A program made the translations under genes and the position numbers. Below, piece by piece: positions 43,480 through 54,511 of a stretch of DNA of 64,000 nt. The stretch spans positions 1,173,928-1,237,927 of the forward strand of contig NC_066844.1 of assembly GCF_001640805.2 (NCBI RefSeq), written 5' to 3'. The notes under the pieces are model-generated. The model was not told the DNA's origin, made no database searches, and saw only the letters and a program-made list of their open reading frames with translations. How positions within the stretch are numbered: position 1 is the first letter of the stretch; each line of letters opens with the position of its first letter. This DNA comes from Lates calcarifer (lineage: Eukaryota > Chordata > Actinopteri > Centropomidae).

Positions 43480-43960
43480 TTCATATGAAAGCTGATTTTA
43501 TTGTAGTGGAAGACAGGAACAAAATAAACAAACTCTTCCAGTCTTCACTTCCTTTCCCTGCCGCCTCCTTTAAATCTGTGGTGTCATCTCTCCACAGTCC
43601 GTCAGACTCCCCGGGCTCATTTACCTGCTCACTCAGAGGCAGAGGCAGATATAGAGAGGGGGTAATTGAGGGCAGACACACCTTGCTGACCCATACGCTC
43701 ATCCTCAGGACCCCCTCCGCTCGCCACACATATTATTAATACAAAGTGGATTTTAGATCACCATTACTCCTGTATGATTTACCCCGGTGTAATAAATGGG
43801 GCATAGTGGTGTTATGAATTCTCCAGGTCCTTCAGAGCATGTCTCAAAGTTGCACAGGGGTAATGATCTAGAATAAATTATTGCTTTAAAAAAATGCAGA
43901 TGAATTATTCTTGAAATGATATACAGGATTTGGTGGTTATGGCCGGTGGTTAAAGAGGCC
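43480..43960. promoter_or_regulatory. Candidate conserved non-coding block
   Basis: Repeat-free with complex words: 'tgtggtgtcatctctccaca', 'gggggtaattgagggcagac', 'tcctgtatgatttaccccgg' and 'ggggtaatgatctagaataa'. Overlapping 82-84-codon frames on both strands are not splice-bounded. One of the strongest such candidates by eye. Confidence 0.3.
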
Positions 43961-43964
43961 GTCG

Positions 43965-44640
43965 TGTAGCTGAAGGTTACAGGTTTACATGGAAATGCTG
44001 CAAATCACAATGAGCACTGCGAGCCTGAGACAACATGACAGAAAAACTCTACAGAAGCCATAATGCTGCATATCAGCTGATGTCCCAGGTGCAGATCAGG
44101 GTCCGATGAGAAAACGCGAGAAGGAAAATCAGACACTGTTTCAGCAGTGTGGAGAAAAATGTGTATTTCTTCAGATATACTCACCTGCAGACGCCACGGA
44201 GGTGACGTTTCCATTTATTCTCCACTTAAAGGACATTTTCCAGACACGTACAGTAGATCGTTCAGCAGATGCTCACTATGAATCAAATCAAAATGGCGAC
44301 ATCCACACAAGAAGAGCTGCTTTGTCAGCTGCACTGAGCCCTCTGAGGTCTATGGGATTATTAGTTAGTTTACTTAATTCCCCTTTTGGCAGAGACCAAC
44401 TACCAGGATCCTTTGACCCAGAGACTCTGGCAGTCTGTGTGATTGTGATACTTGTTCATGGAGAGAAATCTCTGAAAAATAACATTGCTTTTTCGCTGCA
44501 TAATATTAATGTTCTGTGTGAAAGTAATTGACGTGCAAGGTAATTCCACGTCAGCTGTTGCAGAGGTTTTCCAAACAGAATCTTCTGAACTTTCAGAATA
44601 AAAGCTCTCAACCAGTTCAAAATAAAGTATTGCTGCAAAA
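43965..44640. other. Single-copy stretch with an unassigned 141-codon frame
   Basis: The plus-strand frame 44106-44531 is open for 141 codons with no recognised family or splice sites. On the minus strand, codons METSPPWRLQ end exactly at a strong donor (CTGCAG|GTGAGTAT, about 44195-44180), but this is a 10-codon peptide preceded by a stop. Confidence 0.25.
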
Positions 44641-45650
44641 AAACGTTTTATTTTTTAAAGCTGATAAAGTTGTAATGAAACAAAGGGGAAAAACACCAAT
44701 AATATAACTGTGTCAGAACAGAAAAAGTTTTTTAGTTTTTTAAAAGGAGGAATTTAACTCTTTATTTGCTAAATCTCAGCACTGAACAAAACAAGACATT
44801 AAACATCACAACCAAACTAAATCACCACACCTCGTCCTGCTCTGCTCTGTATGGTTTTATTTACACCTGGACATTTCCTGCATTTTGATCCGATAGATTA
44901 TATTTAATGATGGCGATTAGCTTCTTTAAAAAAGCAGCTGTAAACACACCCAAGGCGCATTAAGAGCAAATTGAAATGTGATTGGTTAAATCACATCAGG
45001 AGTCGGCCTGAGACGCAGAGAGGCCAGATGTTATGTACAGTATGTGTGAATACATTAATCCACCACAACATGTCGAAGAAAACTGAGCTGATTCATAATA
45101 ATCAGAGGATGAACTGCAGCTGCTGAAGATCCTGTTTCACAGTCACATAAAACAGGATAACAAAAATAAAACTAATCTGATTATATCACCCAAACAGCAG
45201 CAAGCAACACAGGCTGTTTATTGTTTTATTTGTTTATTTGATGGGAGCACGTTAATAAACATCAGTATAGATTAATAATAATGCTTTCTGCTGTGCTTCC
45301 CTGACTGCAGTTTAGGTCTTGTTGTAGAGTGTTGGGTTTGCTGTGTCAGTCAAATATATTCATCGTATCTCTGCTTCAAAGTGTGCAACTGGATTTGGCA
45401 TTTGTTGTTATTACAAATTGAACTTAATATTAAAGAGCCCCAGGTTTCCAATTTCTGTCAACATTATTTTACCAGGTAACATTTACAAAATCTATTCTTG
45501 ACGTTTGTCATCTAAGAATTGTTTTTCCCCACCCCAGTACATATTCAGATAAACTTTCATTTTCTGGAAAACAAGCCAACAAAACTCTCCAGTGTTACAG
45601 TAAACACCGTAAACGGGTCTGCAGGTCTCATCTTAGGAACTCAAACTCAC
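44640..45650. other. AT-rich non-coding stretch, no gene seen
   Basis: No element or exon is recognised. Confidence 0.4.
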
Positions 45651-45689
45651 CGCTTGAACCCTGTCAGTTAATCTTCCTGCTGTATTGAT

Positions 45690-45850
45690 TAGCTGCAGAT
45701 GTATTGTGCTCACATGAAAATGTTGCATCATGGTAATTGGAGTCATTATGTGCTAATTAGTTATGCCTAATCTAAACCAAATGTTGTTTTGCCCAAGCAA
45801 ACATAGCTTTGCTGAAATCTCTGTGCATAATTTACAGCAACAAATGTGAT

Positions 45851-45857
<7 letters not shown>
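45690..45857. promoter_or_regulatory. Candidate conserved non-coding block
   Basis: 'gttgcatcatggtaattgga', 'gtgctaattagttatgccta' and 'ctctgtgcataatttacagc' include two TAATTA/TAATTG-type homeodomain cores and octamer-like 'tgcataat'. Single-copy. Inference only. Confidence 0.3.

Positions 45858-45887
<30 letters not shown>
45858..45887. repeat. (TG)n microsatellite
   Basis: About 15 TG units. Confidence 0.95.
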
Positions 45888-45889
<2 letters not shown>

Positions 45890-47400
45890 AATCACATGAT
45901 GAACCTGTTGAACCCTGAAGTTAAAGCAGTGCAGCTGAAGCAGTTGTAGTTTTAAGGTTTGATAAAAGGCTGCCATGGTAACTGCAGCACTAACGGAGGA
46001 GAGATGAATGAACTGGAGCTTCAGTGACAGTTCAGTTCAGAAATGAGCTGAACCTGTTTAACACATTAAAGAAAAACTGATTTTAGTGACAGCGAGGAAC
46101 AGGAGAAGGTTCTCAGTGATTAGAAATCATCTCTGAGTGTGATGGGTTTAAATCAGAGGTGTGAAAGCAGCTTTTTTTCCCATGAGCACCTGCTCTGCCT
46201 GCTGGTGACTAATGTGATGCAGTGAGCTGCGTTCAGGAAAGTTTCATTTACACCAAGATATTTCACGATTGTGTCCTGATGTGATTCATTCTCAGTGGAT
46301 TACTGATCACATGCTGTTACAGGACTGAGATTAAATTACTAAAATGGAAATACACGACCAACAACCGTTTGACTATTTGACTGCAGCCAGTGACTCTGCA
46401 GCTGATAGCAGGGAAGATGAATGTTTGTGTGATTAAAAGTGACTCAGACCTGTTTCTCCTTCAATTCTGCCATCCAGCAACACAGCAAGAAAAACAGTTC
46501 TGCTTGGTTTTGTGGCCTGAGTCTCTGTCCAGTCGTCTTTCGTATATAAAGTTTGTTTGATTTAATATTTTGATTTAATATATTTTTTAAATATTTTCTG
46601 TTTCAGCCTGTGTCTGTTTCTCTGTCGTCTCTGCCAAATTTTTCTTCCAAAAAATCTGTATTTCCTGCTGCTGTACTGTACTCTGCACTCTGCTGGAGAC
46701 TTTCCACACATTAAAGACAAACTCCAGCAAATTAAATCCATTAATATTCTCAGCAAACACACTCTGAATCTGTACTCGTTAAAGTCATCCTCGTCGTTAG
46801 GAACGCACCTAATTTTTTCAAACAGCGTTGACCTTGGCAGAGTGAGGAGGAGAAGGATGTGTTCAGAAGTGAACTGTGAATCTGGGTCTCTCATCTCCTC
46901 TGGAAAAGAGAAGAGACAGAGAGAGCATACACATGTAATAGAAGGGTTTTACTGGAGTTTTCCAATGACACATCTCCACCTAGAGGACAGCAGGGTAATT
47001 ACAGCTCACCTGTGCAGTGAGTGGAAGCAGCCACAGCCCTCAGGCTTATCTGGAGATTGCAGGAGGAGGCAGATGTATAACACTGAGCTGTGTGTGTTGG
47101 TGTGTGTTCGTTTAGGCTCGGAGAACTCGGTTTGGGGGTTTTAAAGCATTAAAATTTAAGGAAAACAGGGAGACAGCAGGTTGGTTTAAATGTTTGATTT
47201 ACTCTAAGAAGAAAATAGATTTTTGTGGGATTTTTTTGTGCTCCTAAACTGTCTGGTTTTAATATGATTTGACATATTGTTTGTGTTCTTGGTTTATTTG
47301 TGTGATCACAGAAGACTACAGATATCCCTCTGTGTGTTAAATTAAAGCATATAGACATCCTATATTGCAGCTATAACCAGTTATCATCGAGGGTCACATG
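45890..47400. other. Non-coding stretch, no gene supported
   Basis: Frames of up to 110 codons (minus, 46894-46562; plus, 46842-47144) have no recognised family or splice sites. No recognised mobile element. Confidence 0.4.
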
Positions 47401-47404
47401 GATG

Positions 47405-47960
47405 TGACCTGATGCCTCTCTCCAAATCAAACAGACCTGATAATTAAAACTGAGAAAAACATTGAATTAAGCAGGTTAATGTTAAAAATCTGTGTTTCTC
47501 CGTCGCTCTTTGGTGGACACAGGACGTCAGGAAAGACTGACGCTAACGTTCAACGACTCAACTTTGTTTTAGGTTAGGTCCCCGGCAACCTCTGTAGTCT
47601 CATTTAGACACTCGTTAGCAACCACCTTTTTTAAGACACGTAAAAGCTTCAAACATCAGGAGTGGGGGATTTACTGACCCATTTTATGTCGGAGAATAAA
47701 ACCTGAAAATGTCTTGAGCTTGTGTTAAAACCACAGACCTTATTTCAGACATTTAACCAGAAACACACTGACTCTGGACGAGGAACAGGAAGTGCTAACA
47801 TGCTAACTTACTTCCTGGTTTTAGCATCAGTCCTGCACCACTCGTCGTCTCCAAAACAAATGCACCAGATGATTAAAACCATGAAACACTGAATAAATTA
47901 GTTGTTTCTCAGAAAACTTAATCCAGTCAAAGGTCGTAGTTATGTTATTAAAAAAAGTGG
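47405..47960 (+). repeat. Family A dispersed repeat split by family B
   Basis: A-type words 'aaatcaaacagacctgataa' and 'gttaaaaatctgtgtttctc' precede, and 'ccaaaacaaatgcaccagat' and 'gaaacactgaataaatt' follow, the B copy at 47580-47838. Confidence 0.65.
47580..47838 (+). repeat. Family B dispersed repeat, inserted in family A
   Basis: Complete copy from 'cccggcaacctctgtagtct' to 'ctaacttacttcctggtttt'. It is nearly identical to 59868-60143 and in opposite orientation to the A-embedded copy at 21371-21598. Confidence 0.85.
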
Positions 47961-48044
47961 TGGTAACGTAACTTGAAACTGTAATAAAATAAGTCTCCTA
48001 GAAATGTTTTAATATCCAAAGCGGAAAACATTTTGTTGTTAAAA

Positions 48045-48110
48045 CATAGACTTGACTTTATTGATCCCTTTGGGATGACTCCCTCAGGGAAATGAAATAC
48101 TTCTGGTTTA
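48045..48110. repeat. 'Tttattgatccc' LINE/SINE-tail-like fragment
   Basis: 'gacttgactttattgatccc' and 'ctccctcagggaaatgaaat' resemble the reverse complement of a fish retroelement 3' tail ('...ccctcagggatcaataaag'). Confidence 0.5.
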
Positions 48111-48219
48111 ACTGTTGCTGTTTATATTTAGCCTGACAACGCAGCCTTTTATAAAACACGTCCTGACTAATGCTGAAAGTCTTCAAACAACAGAGAATAT
48201 TTCTGTCTCACTCTCACTC

Positions 48220-48578
48220 TTACCTTTTTTTTTCCAACCAAGCCAAGATCATTACAGCTTGGCTTTAGCTGCAAACGGCTGACGCTGGTGTGATTCAGTC
48301 GCTGACTAAGGCCTGGGACTGGGAGAGACTGTGATTTAGGAGCTTCATTCATTCTAATTCCTGCAGTGTGTTCATGCATGTCTGTGTATTTGAATGGGTA
48401 CACTGCTTTAATAGAGACCAAATAGACAAATAGAGATGCCGTGGATGATAAAAGAAATGAGAACATGTGCGCGGCTTCCTCATTGAAGTTTAACTCTTGA
48501 CGACACCTACATGTTCCTCAGCATTTCTTTCTTTATTTTTTTTACTGACCACCCTCCATGTCTCTTTCACTTCCCCCA

Positions 48579-48610
<32 letters not shown>

Positions 48611-48800
48611 TTTCTTTATCTCCCCCCCATCCCCTCTGGGTCAAGAGCACCATATTATCTGATCTTTCTCCACTCTAATGTTGATGCAGTAAAGGCAGAA
48701 AATAAAACCCATAAAACCTTTATGGCTCCGGTGCCCCCGGTAGCTACAGCAGCCCCTGCTCTATATTCGATTGTGGGCTTTTCCTGAAAGAGACTTTGGC
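48220..48800. promoter_or_regulatory. Two candidate conserved blocks around a (TCC)n tract
   Basis: 48235-48490 ('ttacagcttggctttagctg', 'gggtacactgctttaataga') and 48630-48800 ('cataaaacctttatggctcc', 'ctatattcgattgtgggctt') are complex and single-copy. A (TCC)n tract lies between at about 48579-48604. The plus frame 48497-48787 (96 codons) begins in the pyrimidine tract and has no family pattern. Confidence 0.25.
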
Positions 48801-49495
48801 ACAAGCACCGCTGCTTTACTATCGTGTGAAAACCTGCTGCATTTATATTTTTGAAAAAAAATCTTCAGACAAAAAGTGAGATGTCCTTCAACTGCAAACA
48901 TATTCTGCCTGTGAGTGCAGTAATATGTCAAACAGAATGTATGTTTTTAGAACCATGGGCTCGTCCCTGCAGGGTTTAATCATACTTTCATGTATTTAAA
49001 GGTAAAATGCACCAATCTGATTTGCTGGACCGGTACTGGGGGGGTGATACTGACCCTGTTAAGGCGACTGGCCATCAACCAGAAGTGACTGATACAAATG
49101 AAACAGCTTCTTTGCCACTGTGTTTAAAATTCAATGTTTTTACACCATCAGCCATTCAAGTCACGAAGGACCAATCCCTCACATAAAAATGATCCCACCC
49201 AACTCAGCGAGGTTCACAGAATTTAAATTTGGAGAAAGGCAGCAGTGGTGTTGAATCAGTAGGCAATGGATGGGACAAAAGTGACACTTTTCAGATAAGC
49301 GTCCCTTTAAAAGACAGAAACTACATTTCCTAAAACTGATTTGACTGCGTTTTTACTTTTGACCCTGTCCGCCAGGACAAAAATAACGTGGGTCAAATGT
49401 AACACAACGGTATGAATGTGAATGGTTTATATTATTCTTGTTTTTATTGAAGACGTCTGACTTGTTAATATGTAATTGCAAACATAGTATGTTCT
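48800..49495. other. Non-coding stretch, no gene seen
   Basis: A G-run ('tactgggggggtgatactga') lies near 49040. No element is identified with confidence. Confidence 0.35.
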
Positions 49496-49497
49496 TA

Positions 49498-49640
49498 GTA
49501 GGGGTGTGCACAAACAATCGATTAGTCAAAACAGTAAGCTACGAATTTTTATTTTGGTAGGGGTGGAAGGAGATTTATGTTTTCCTTCACAGAGACTCGT
49601 TATCAGCAGATAGTTTTATCTGAGATAACGGAACAGAAAG
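49498..49640. mobile_element. hAT-like terminus
   Basis: 'gtaggggtgtgcacaaacaa' and 'tcgattagtc' match the typical terminal sequence of fish hAT elements ('taggggtgtgcacaaataatcgattaatc'). No transposase or opposite end is identified. Confidence 0.45.
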
Positions 49641-49979
49641 AGTCAGATCAGTGCATCTCCTTCATCATCCCTGTACTTCTCAGCTAATTTTGTCCCGTTT
49701 AGCAGCGTACCCTTTTAGCTACTAATACTTCTTAAACCTGCAAATCAGATTTTTTTTTACCACTTAGCTCTGTTTTTGGTCTCCAGCACTTCTCTAACTG
49801 TTTGTGACCTTTTTACTGTGAGAACGAGAATGACGCGATGAGACCCGACGGAGTCAACCAGCACAAATAAACACTGAGCTGAAATTCACTATAAAGCTCC
49901 GTAAAGCCGAAGGAGAGCTGCAGATTCAGCTGATAATTCTCTATAGGTTCAACCCTACCAATATGACACATCTCACAGG

Positions 49980-50150
49980 GATGAAGAAGGGGAGAAAAAA
50001 AAAAGAGAGAGAACGAGGGAACATTGGAAGAAGAGGCAGAGAGGGAGGTGAGATTAAGGACAAGATGAAGAAAAATTAGGGTAGAAAGAAACACTGGAGG
50101 CAACGGAATAAAGAGGAAGAAGGGGGACGATCGGAAACACAAGAAACACA
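49980..50150. repeat. Purine-rich tract
   Basis: A/G-rich plus strand ('gaagaaggggagaaaaaaaa', 'gagggaggtgag'). Confidence 0.65.
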
Positions 50151-50429
50151 TAAAGAAAGTAGATGATTTAAAATGACCAGGAGGGATATTTATGTAAAAG
50201 CGAGATACATTTAGAAAGGCAGAGACCCGTTTATAATCACAGAGAAAAACACAGGAAGGTAAAGAAACCCAGGGAGAACTCTGTCAGTGGAAAATCAAAA
50301 TCTGTGGAAGCTTCTGAGAAGTTAACAAAAATATTGTATCTTCAAAGTTACGTTTAAAAAGGATGCATCTGCAGCCATATTTACTTTTCTAAAAAAACAA
50401 AAAATCATTAAAGAAGTCTCGAGGTCTGG

Positions 50430-50580
50430 TCTCGTACCGGGGCTTCATCGTCATGGTACCAGTTAAAAAAAAAAAAAACGCGTGGTTAATGTGGTGGAAC
50501 GGACTCATACTGGTTTGCTGTCATGGTAACGATAATAATCACGCCGTTAATGTTTTGGAACGGTCTCTGTTGCGTTAGGT
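50430..50580 (+). repeat. Imperfect internal direct repeat
   Basis: 'cgtcatggtaccagtt', 'ggttaatgtggtggaacgga' is followed by 'ctgtcatggtaac', 'cgttaatgttttggaacggt', two imperfect copies of about 70 bp. A 14-base A-run lies between. Confidence 0.55.
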
Positions 50581-50679
50581 TTATGCATAAAAAGTACCAA
50601 GGAAGTTTTTTTAAAAACAATCACAGTTTTGGCTAAAACAGTTTGTGAAGGAAACAACAACAACCATCAGGTTCAGATG

Positions 50680-51110
50680 GGTTCTTGACGTTCAGCATGC
50701 TAATATTTGCTAATAGGCGCTAAAATCAAAGTACAGCTGAGGTGGATGGGGACGTCATTAGTTCTGCAGTTATCTGGTCATGAACCAACCATTTTGACCT
50801 AATGATTGCGCTAGAGGAGACGTCAGAGGCTCACCAGAGTTATTTAGGAGTTGACATGGCAATCCATCCAAAAGTTTCTGAGACGTATCGATCAAAACCA
50901 GAAAATACCTCATGGTCACACCAAAGGGAAAGTCATGGGATCACCAAATAAAAAACACTCCAGGACCCATGAATGTCTGTACCAAATATTATGTCAATCC
51001 ATCAAGTAGCTGTTGAGATATTTCACAGAGTAAATGGAAACTTTGACCTGCTGGCACTAGATGAAAAATCAGAGGAGTCATTCTTCCTGTGGACGCCGGG
51101 GATACCAGTG
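50680..51110 (+). repeat. Common percomorph interspersed repeat ('accatgaatgtctgtacc')
   Basis: Ordered words: 'cagcatgctaatatttgcta', 'aagtacagctgaggtggatg', 'atctggtcatgaacc', 'aagtcatgggatcaccaaat', 'catgaatgtctgtaccaaat', 'atgtcaatccatcaagtagc' and 'tgttgagatatttcac'. I recognise this string from a repeat very common in percomorph introns. Non-coding; the class is uncertain. Confidence 0.7.
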
Positions 51111-51114
51111 CCAG

Positions 51115-51830
51115 ATTTCACAGGAAGTAGCTGCATACAAAAGGTTTTCTGTCTTTTGGTGCCGGTAAAATATATCTGAATTATAATTTATAAGAGTGAG
51201 AGGAGGAGACTGGAGCAAGATTGGAGCAAACAGACGAACAGATACAGGCCAGATATTGGAGTTAATGGGTGACTCAGAAAAACGAGGTGGGAGAGAGGAG
51301 CAGGAAAACACAAAGAGAGCTCAATAATTTAATAAAAGGAAAACCACAGTTTGTTTGATTCTCTGAACCTGAGTCTCACCCTGCAGCTGTCATTACATTA
51401 GCATTGTTGTCTTTACATATTTAGCTCCGTGCACCTTCAGTGGGATGTGACAGGGGTGATTCGTACTCGACTGAGCTGAGCTGTTACCTGGAGGCATGTG
51501 GTGGTGGTGGTTTGTGGAAACTGTAGTGATCTTCAGTGCTTTACATCCTCTGGGAATCTGTTGGGCTGTAGCTGGTGAAGGATAAACTCTGGTGGGGATT
51601 TCCCACCGCACCTTCGGTAAAGATTGATTTCCTTTCACTGCTCTGCTCAACCTGTGAGAAGGAAAACTTTACTTTGGGGATAAGACATTTTTTAAAAAAG
51701 GGAGGAAAGGACTCGAATTGTGACATATTGTGTCATATTCACTTCCATTTTATACGTCATTATTCCACTGGATTGGATTCTTAGTCATCTGTGATTGTGT
51801 GTGTTTTTTCTAAGAATATTTTTTCTTTCT
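51115..51830. other. Non-coding stretch before the exon candidate
   Basis: No element is recognised. 51330-51480 is single-copy. If 51838-51993 is an exon, this is intron sequence ending in the pyrimidine tract 'ttttttctttctcctctag'. Confidence 0.35.
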
Positions 51831-51837
51831 CCTCTAG

Positions 51838-51993
51838 GTTGGGAAAATATGGAAGCCGCAGTGGAAATTATTAATGATGCCTCTGATAATATTTTGGCTG
51901 TAAATCCACTGGAGCTGCTCAGCATGAAGAACCAGTTGGAGAAAGTGCAAATCTGTCAAAAGAGCAAAAACATGAAAGGAAGCGAGACACTTG
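51838..51993 (+). CDS. Candidate internal coding exon, product not recognised
   Basis: The segment has a textbook acceptor (pyrimidine tract ending CTCCTCTAG) and donor (CTTG|GTAAGTG). It is 156 bp, open throughout, and phase 1 at both ends, so it could be included or skipped without a frameshift. The 52-residue peptide begins WENMEAAVEIINDASDNIL, continues LELLSMKNQLEKV, and ends KSKNMKGSETL. It looks helical and charged, has ordinary residue composition and is not low complexity. No domain is recognised and I give no function. An ATG at 51849 could also serve as a start. Against it, no certain neighbouring coding exon is visible within many kilobases upstream, and a conserved non-coding element could look alike at the DNA level. 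Confidence 0.4.
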
Positions 51994-51999
51994 GTAAGT

Positions 52000-52920
52000 G
52001 AAATTTTCAAGTTTCAACAGACTACTTTGTACTCTGCCGGAGCCATAGTAAACTGAATTTAAATCTGTCAGATGCAGTATTTTTAGTTTGATTCTGAATA
52101 ATGTGAGTTGAAGAAAACAGTCCGTAAAGAGCCGTAAGCAGAACATGGTTGATGGATGATATGATTACCTGATACTCACCTGTGCAGGTGCTGATTATGT
52201 GACATCTAGTAGCAGATTGTTATTTTGTTGAGCAGCAGTTTTCTGACCGTGCACATAAGTTCATAATCATTTTGCAGTCCTAACCTTTATTTCTCTGTGA
52301 GTAGCTTCATGAGTGTGTCGGTGACTTCACCAAACCTCTGGTGGTTAAATTAGTTTGGTTGTTCAAGCTCTAAATACTTTCCTGACAATCAGCCTCATGC
52401 AGTCGTGAAGATAACGACCATCAGCTCCAAGTTTTGAGGCTGAAAGCAGCAACATGTTGTTATTTTATCGTAAAATATTTAGATTCTCGTGCTGCCCTCA
52501 TACCAATCCTCTCCTGGCCTTCATGGCTTCATACCACATAGTTTTCCTAAACTTTAGTTTTTGTTATTTAGCTCGTTTATACCTCTGCTTTGTTGCTCTG
52601 TAATTACACCTCCAAAACACTAGGTGGCAGTGGGCTTGTGATTTCTGTGTTTGGGAGATATGTACGAGCCGACCAATCACAGCTGTTGAGGTCTGCGTCG
52701 CTGTTTTGTAAATCTCGAGTCCGAGTTGAGTCTCGAGTCCCTAGCTGGCGTCTTGTTCACAGCTCAGTAATAAAATCCTGCTGCGCCACGTCTCTCCTGT
52801 CGAGCTGCTGACACTGTCAGTCTGTTTTAACTCGCTGGTTTTTCCTGCTTTAGCTGCGCAGCTTTCAGCAGGTAGAACTCACCTGACACCTGAGCTGGGC
52901 AGTGATTAATAAGCTTTTTT
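52000..52920. other. Possible intron; contains a fish repeat fragment
   Basis: At 52605-52720 'acacctccaaaacactaggt', 'ggcagtgggcttgtg' and 'ccgaccaatcacagctg' resemble a known fish interspersed repeat. Nothing else is recognised. Confidence 0.35.
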
Positions 52921-52924
52921 TCAG

Positions 52925-53023
52925 ATGGTGTTTCAGGGCGACAAAGTTTACGTAGGGTGGATGGATACGACGAGAAGCCGCTCGTCTGAAAAGAAATCTT
53001 TGCAAATGCACCAGAGGAAACAG
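52925..53023 (+). CDS. Candidate coding exon following 51838-51993
   Basis: A good acceptor (gctttttttcag) precedes and a good donor (AAACAG|GTAAAT) follows a 99-bp segment. Two readings are possible. Joined in phase 1 to 51838-51993 it reads DGVSGRQSLRRVDGYDEKPLV and stops at 52987-52989, which would make this a last coding exon. In phase 0 it opens with ATG directly after the acceptor and gives 33 codons (MVFQGDKVYVGWMDTTRSR start). Neither peptide is recognised. The match of exon phase and the short 931-bp intervening sequence favour the first reading, weakly. Confidence 0.28.
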
Positions 53024-53279
53024 GTAAATGAGTTTCCTCTGCTAATAAATACCGACCTCATTACTACACCAGGAGCAGGAGGGGCGGTGGAAATAAGAAT
53101 ATCAGCCATTAACTGATTTAAAACATACATTAAAATGATAATGAAATTCAGACGACTGCGCAGAAAAGAGGCAGAGAGAAACAGATGTGTTGACGCTGAG
53201 AGAGAATTACAGAGGAGGTAGATCCGGGGGAGAAGTGATGGACCAGAAGGAGGTGTCACCAGGCTCTGGTCCCTGATTA

Positions 53280-53720
53280 ACTATTTACAACTTAAGATTA
53301 GAGACGGCATGAATTATTCACGTGGCACTCACTGCTGAGATACACAGGGAAAAAAAGGCAGAAAGAGAAAGGAAAAGAGAATGATAGAAAGCGAGGAGAG
53401 GGAGATGCTCAGGGGGGAGGAAGAAGCTAAAGAGGAGTAAAGGGATTCTTGGATGGAGAGGAGATGATGGTGGATTAGTAGGGGGGATAGAGAAGGAGTG
53501 ACATGAAACAATGAGAGGCCAGTGGGCAAGAGGGAAGAGAGAGAGAGAGGGAGGGAGGTTGACAGAAAAGGAAATGATACAGGCTTAGAGGAGGAGAGGA
53601 GGGCAGGGGATTGAGGCTCAGCTCATGGGGGGAATCAGGGAGGACGAGACAGGTTTAGCTGAGGGAAGAGAGGAAGAGGTAGAAAAACAGACAGAGAGAG
53701 AGGAAAGGAAGTCAGTGGGG
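53280..53720. repeat. Purine-rich tract
   Basis: Long A/G-rich stretch ('gagagagagagggaggg', 'gaggaggagaggagggca'), over 400 bp. The minus-strand frames are Ser/Leu-rich chance products. Confidence 0.7.
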
Positions 53721-53970
53721 AATTGGAAGGAAAGAAGAAAGTCCCAGTGACCACGACAGACCTCCTAACTGGCTTACAGAGATACAGTCCCTCCAGCTAA
53801 TCCCTGATTGTGTGTTTCTAACATCATCCAGGCCTGATTTTATATAAAAAGGTCAGACTTTACTTTATAAACCCAAAGTTCTGCAGAAGGCAAGTCTTAT
53901 CTCTCATGACCCACATTCCAAACAGGAGAAGAAATGCTTGTAAGAGACGCCAGATAAAGAGGAAAAACTT

Positions 53971-54047
53971 TACTACCAGACTCCACTGACAAAACTAGGA
54001 ATTTTACTGAGCAGAACACAGGAGCAGAACACAATGGAGTCTGGCAG
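53971..54047. mobile_element. Family D hairpin, collapsed copy
   Basis: 'ctaccagactccactgacaa' through 'ttttactgagcagaacacag' is followed almost at once by the inverse end 'aatggagtctgg'. The long arms and centre present at 57164-57453 are missing. It lies directly left of repeat C copy 1. Confidence 0.65.
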
Positions 54048-54049
54048 AG

Positions 54050-54511
54050 TTTGGCAGATTTCCAGCAGACATTTTGACCAGTGATGTTTTCATCTGCTGG
54101 ACAACAACACATGATACCGGGCAAAAGTCTGCTACTATAAACTTGGATTAATTGCAGCCACGTCTTGAGCATTTTTACCTGAAGAAACTGAGACAATAAA
54201 TGAATAAAACCCTGATGGTTCCAGGTTTCTACCATCTGAGTCCTTCCAGAAATAAACACACGACACAAACAAACAAGAGACAAAAGAGAAAAACAACTAT
54301 TTAAAGATAATATTAAAGGAAACGTACACACCGGTGGGACGTGTGTAAATAACAATAAAATACTTAATAACAGCCAGAGGACTTTAAAAGGCATTAATGA
54401 AATGAAAGGTAACAGCCTCTGAATTATTTATTCTGAATAAAGATTTGTCCCTGCGTGACCTTTTCCTGGTTTAATGAAGGTTAAATAATGAAATATATGT
54501 GAGACTTTTTT
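54050..54511 (-). repeat. Repeat C, copy 1 (recent ~460-bp duplicate)
   Basis: About 98% identical by eye to 57501-57965 in the same orientation, with only scattered substitutions and small indels. On the minus strand both copies keep an open frame with FISGRTQMVETWNHQGF and LLPGIMCCCPADENITGQ. The frame has no recognised family, lies within a perfectly explained duplication and extends different lengths in the two copies. I treat it as non-coding unless other copies keep it. The element type is unknown. Confidence 0.85.

Noticed and set aside
44178..44214. Minus-strand METSPPWRLQ ending at a strong donor
   Set aside because: Only ten codons, a stop immediately before the ATG, and no partner exon recognised; a single donor match is expected by chance in 64 kb.
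53897..54394. 165-codon minus-strand frame
   Set aside because: It combines repeat C with the collapsed D hairpin; the second copy of C has a different frame end. Repeat-derived, no recognised family.
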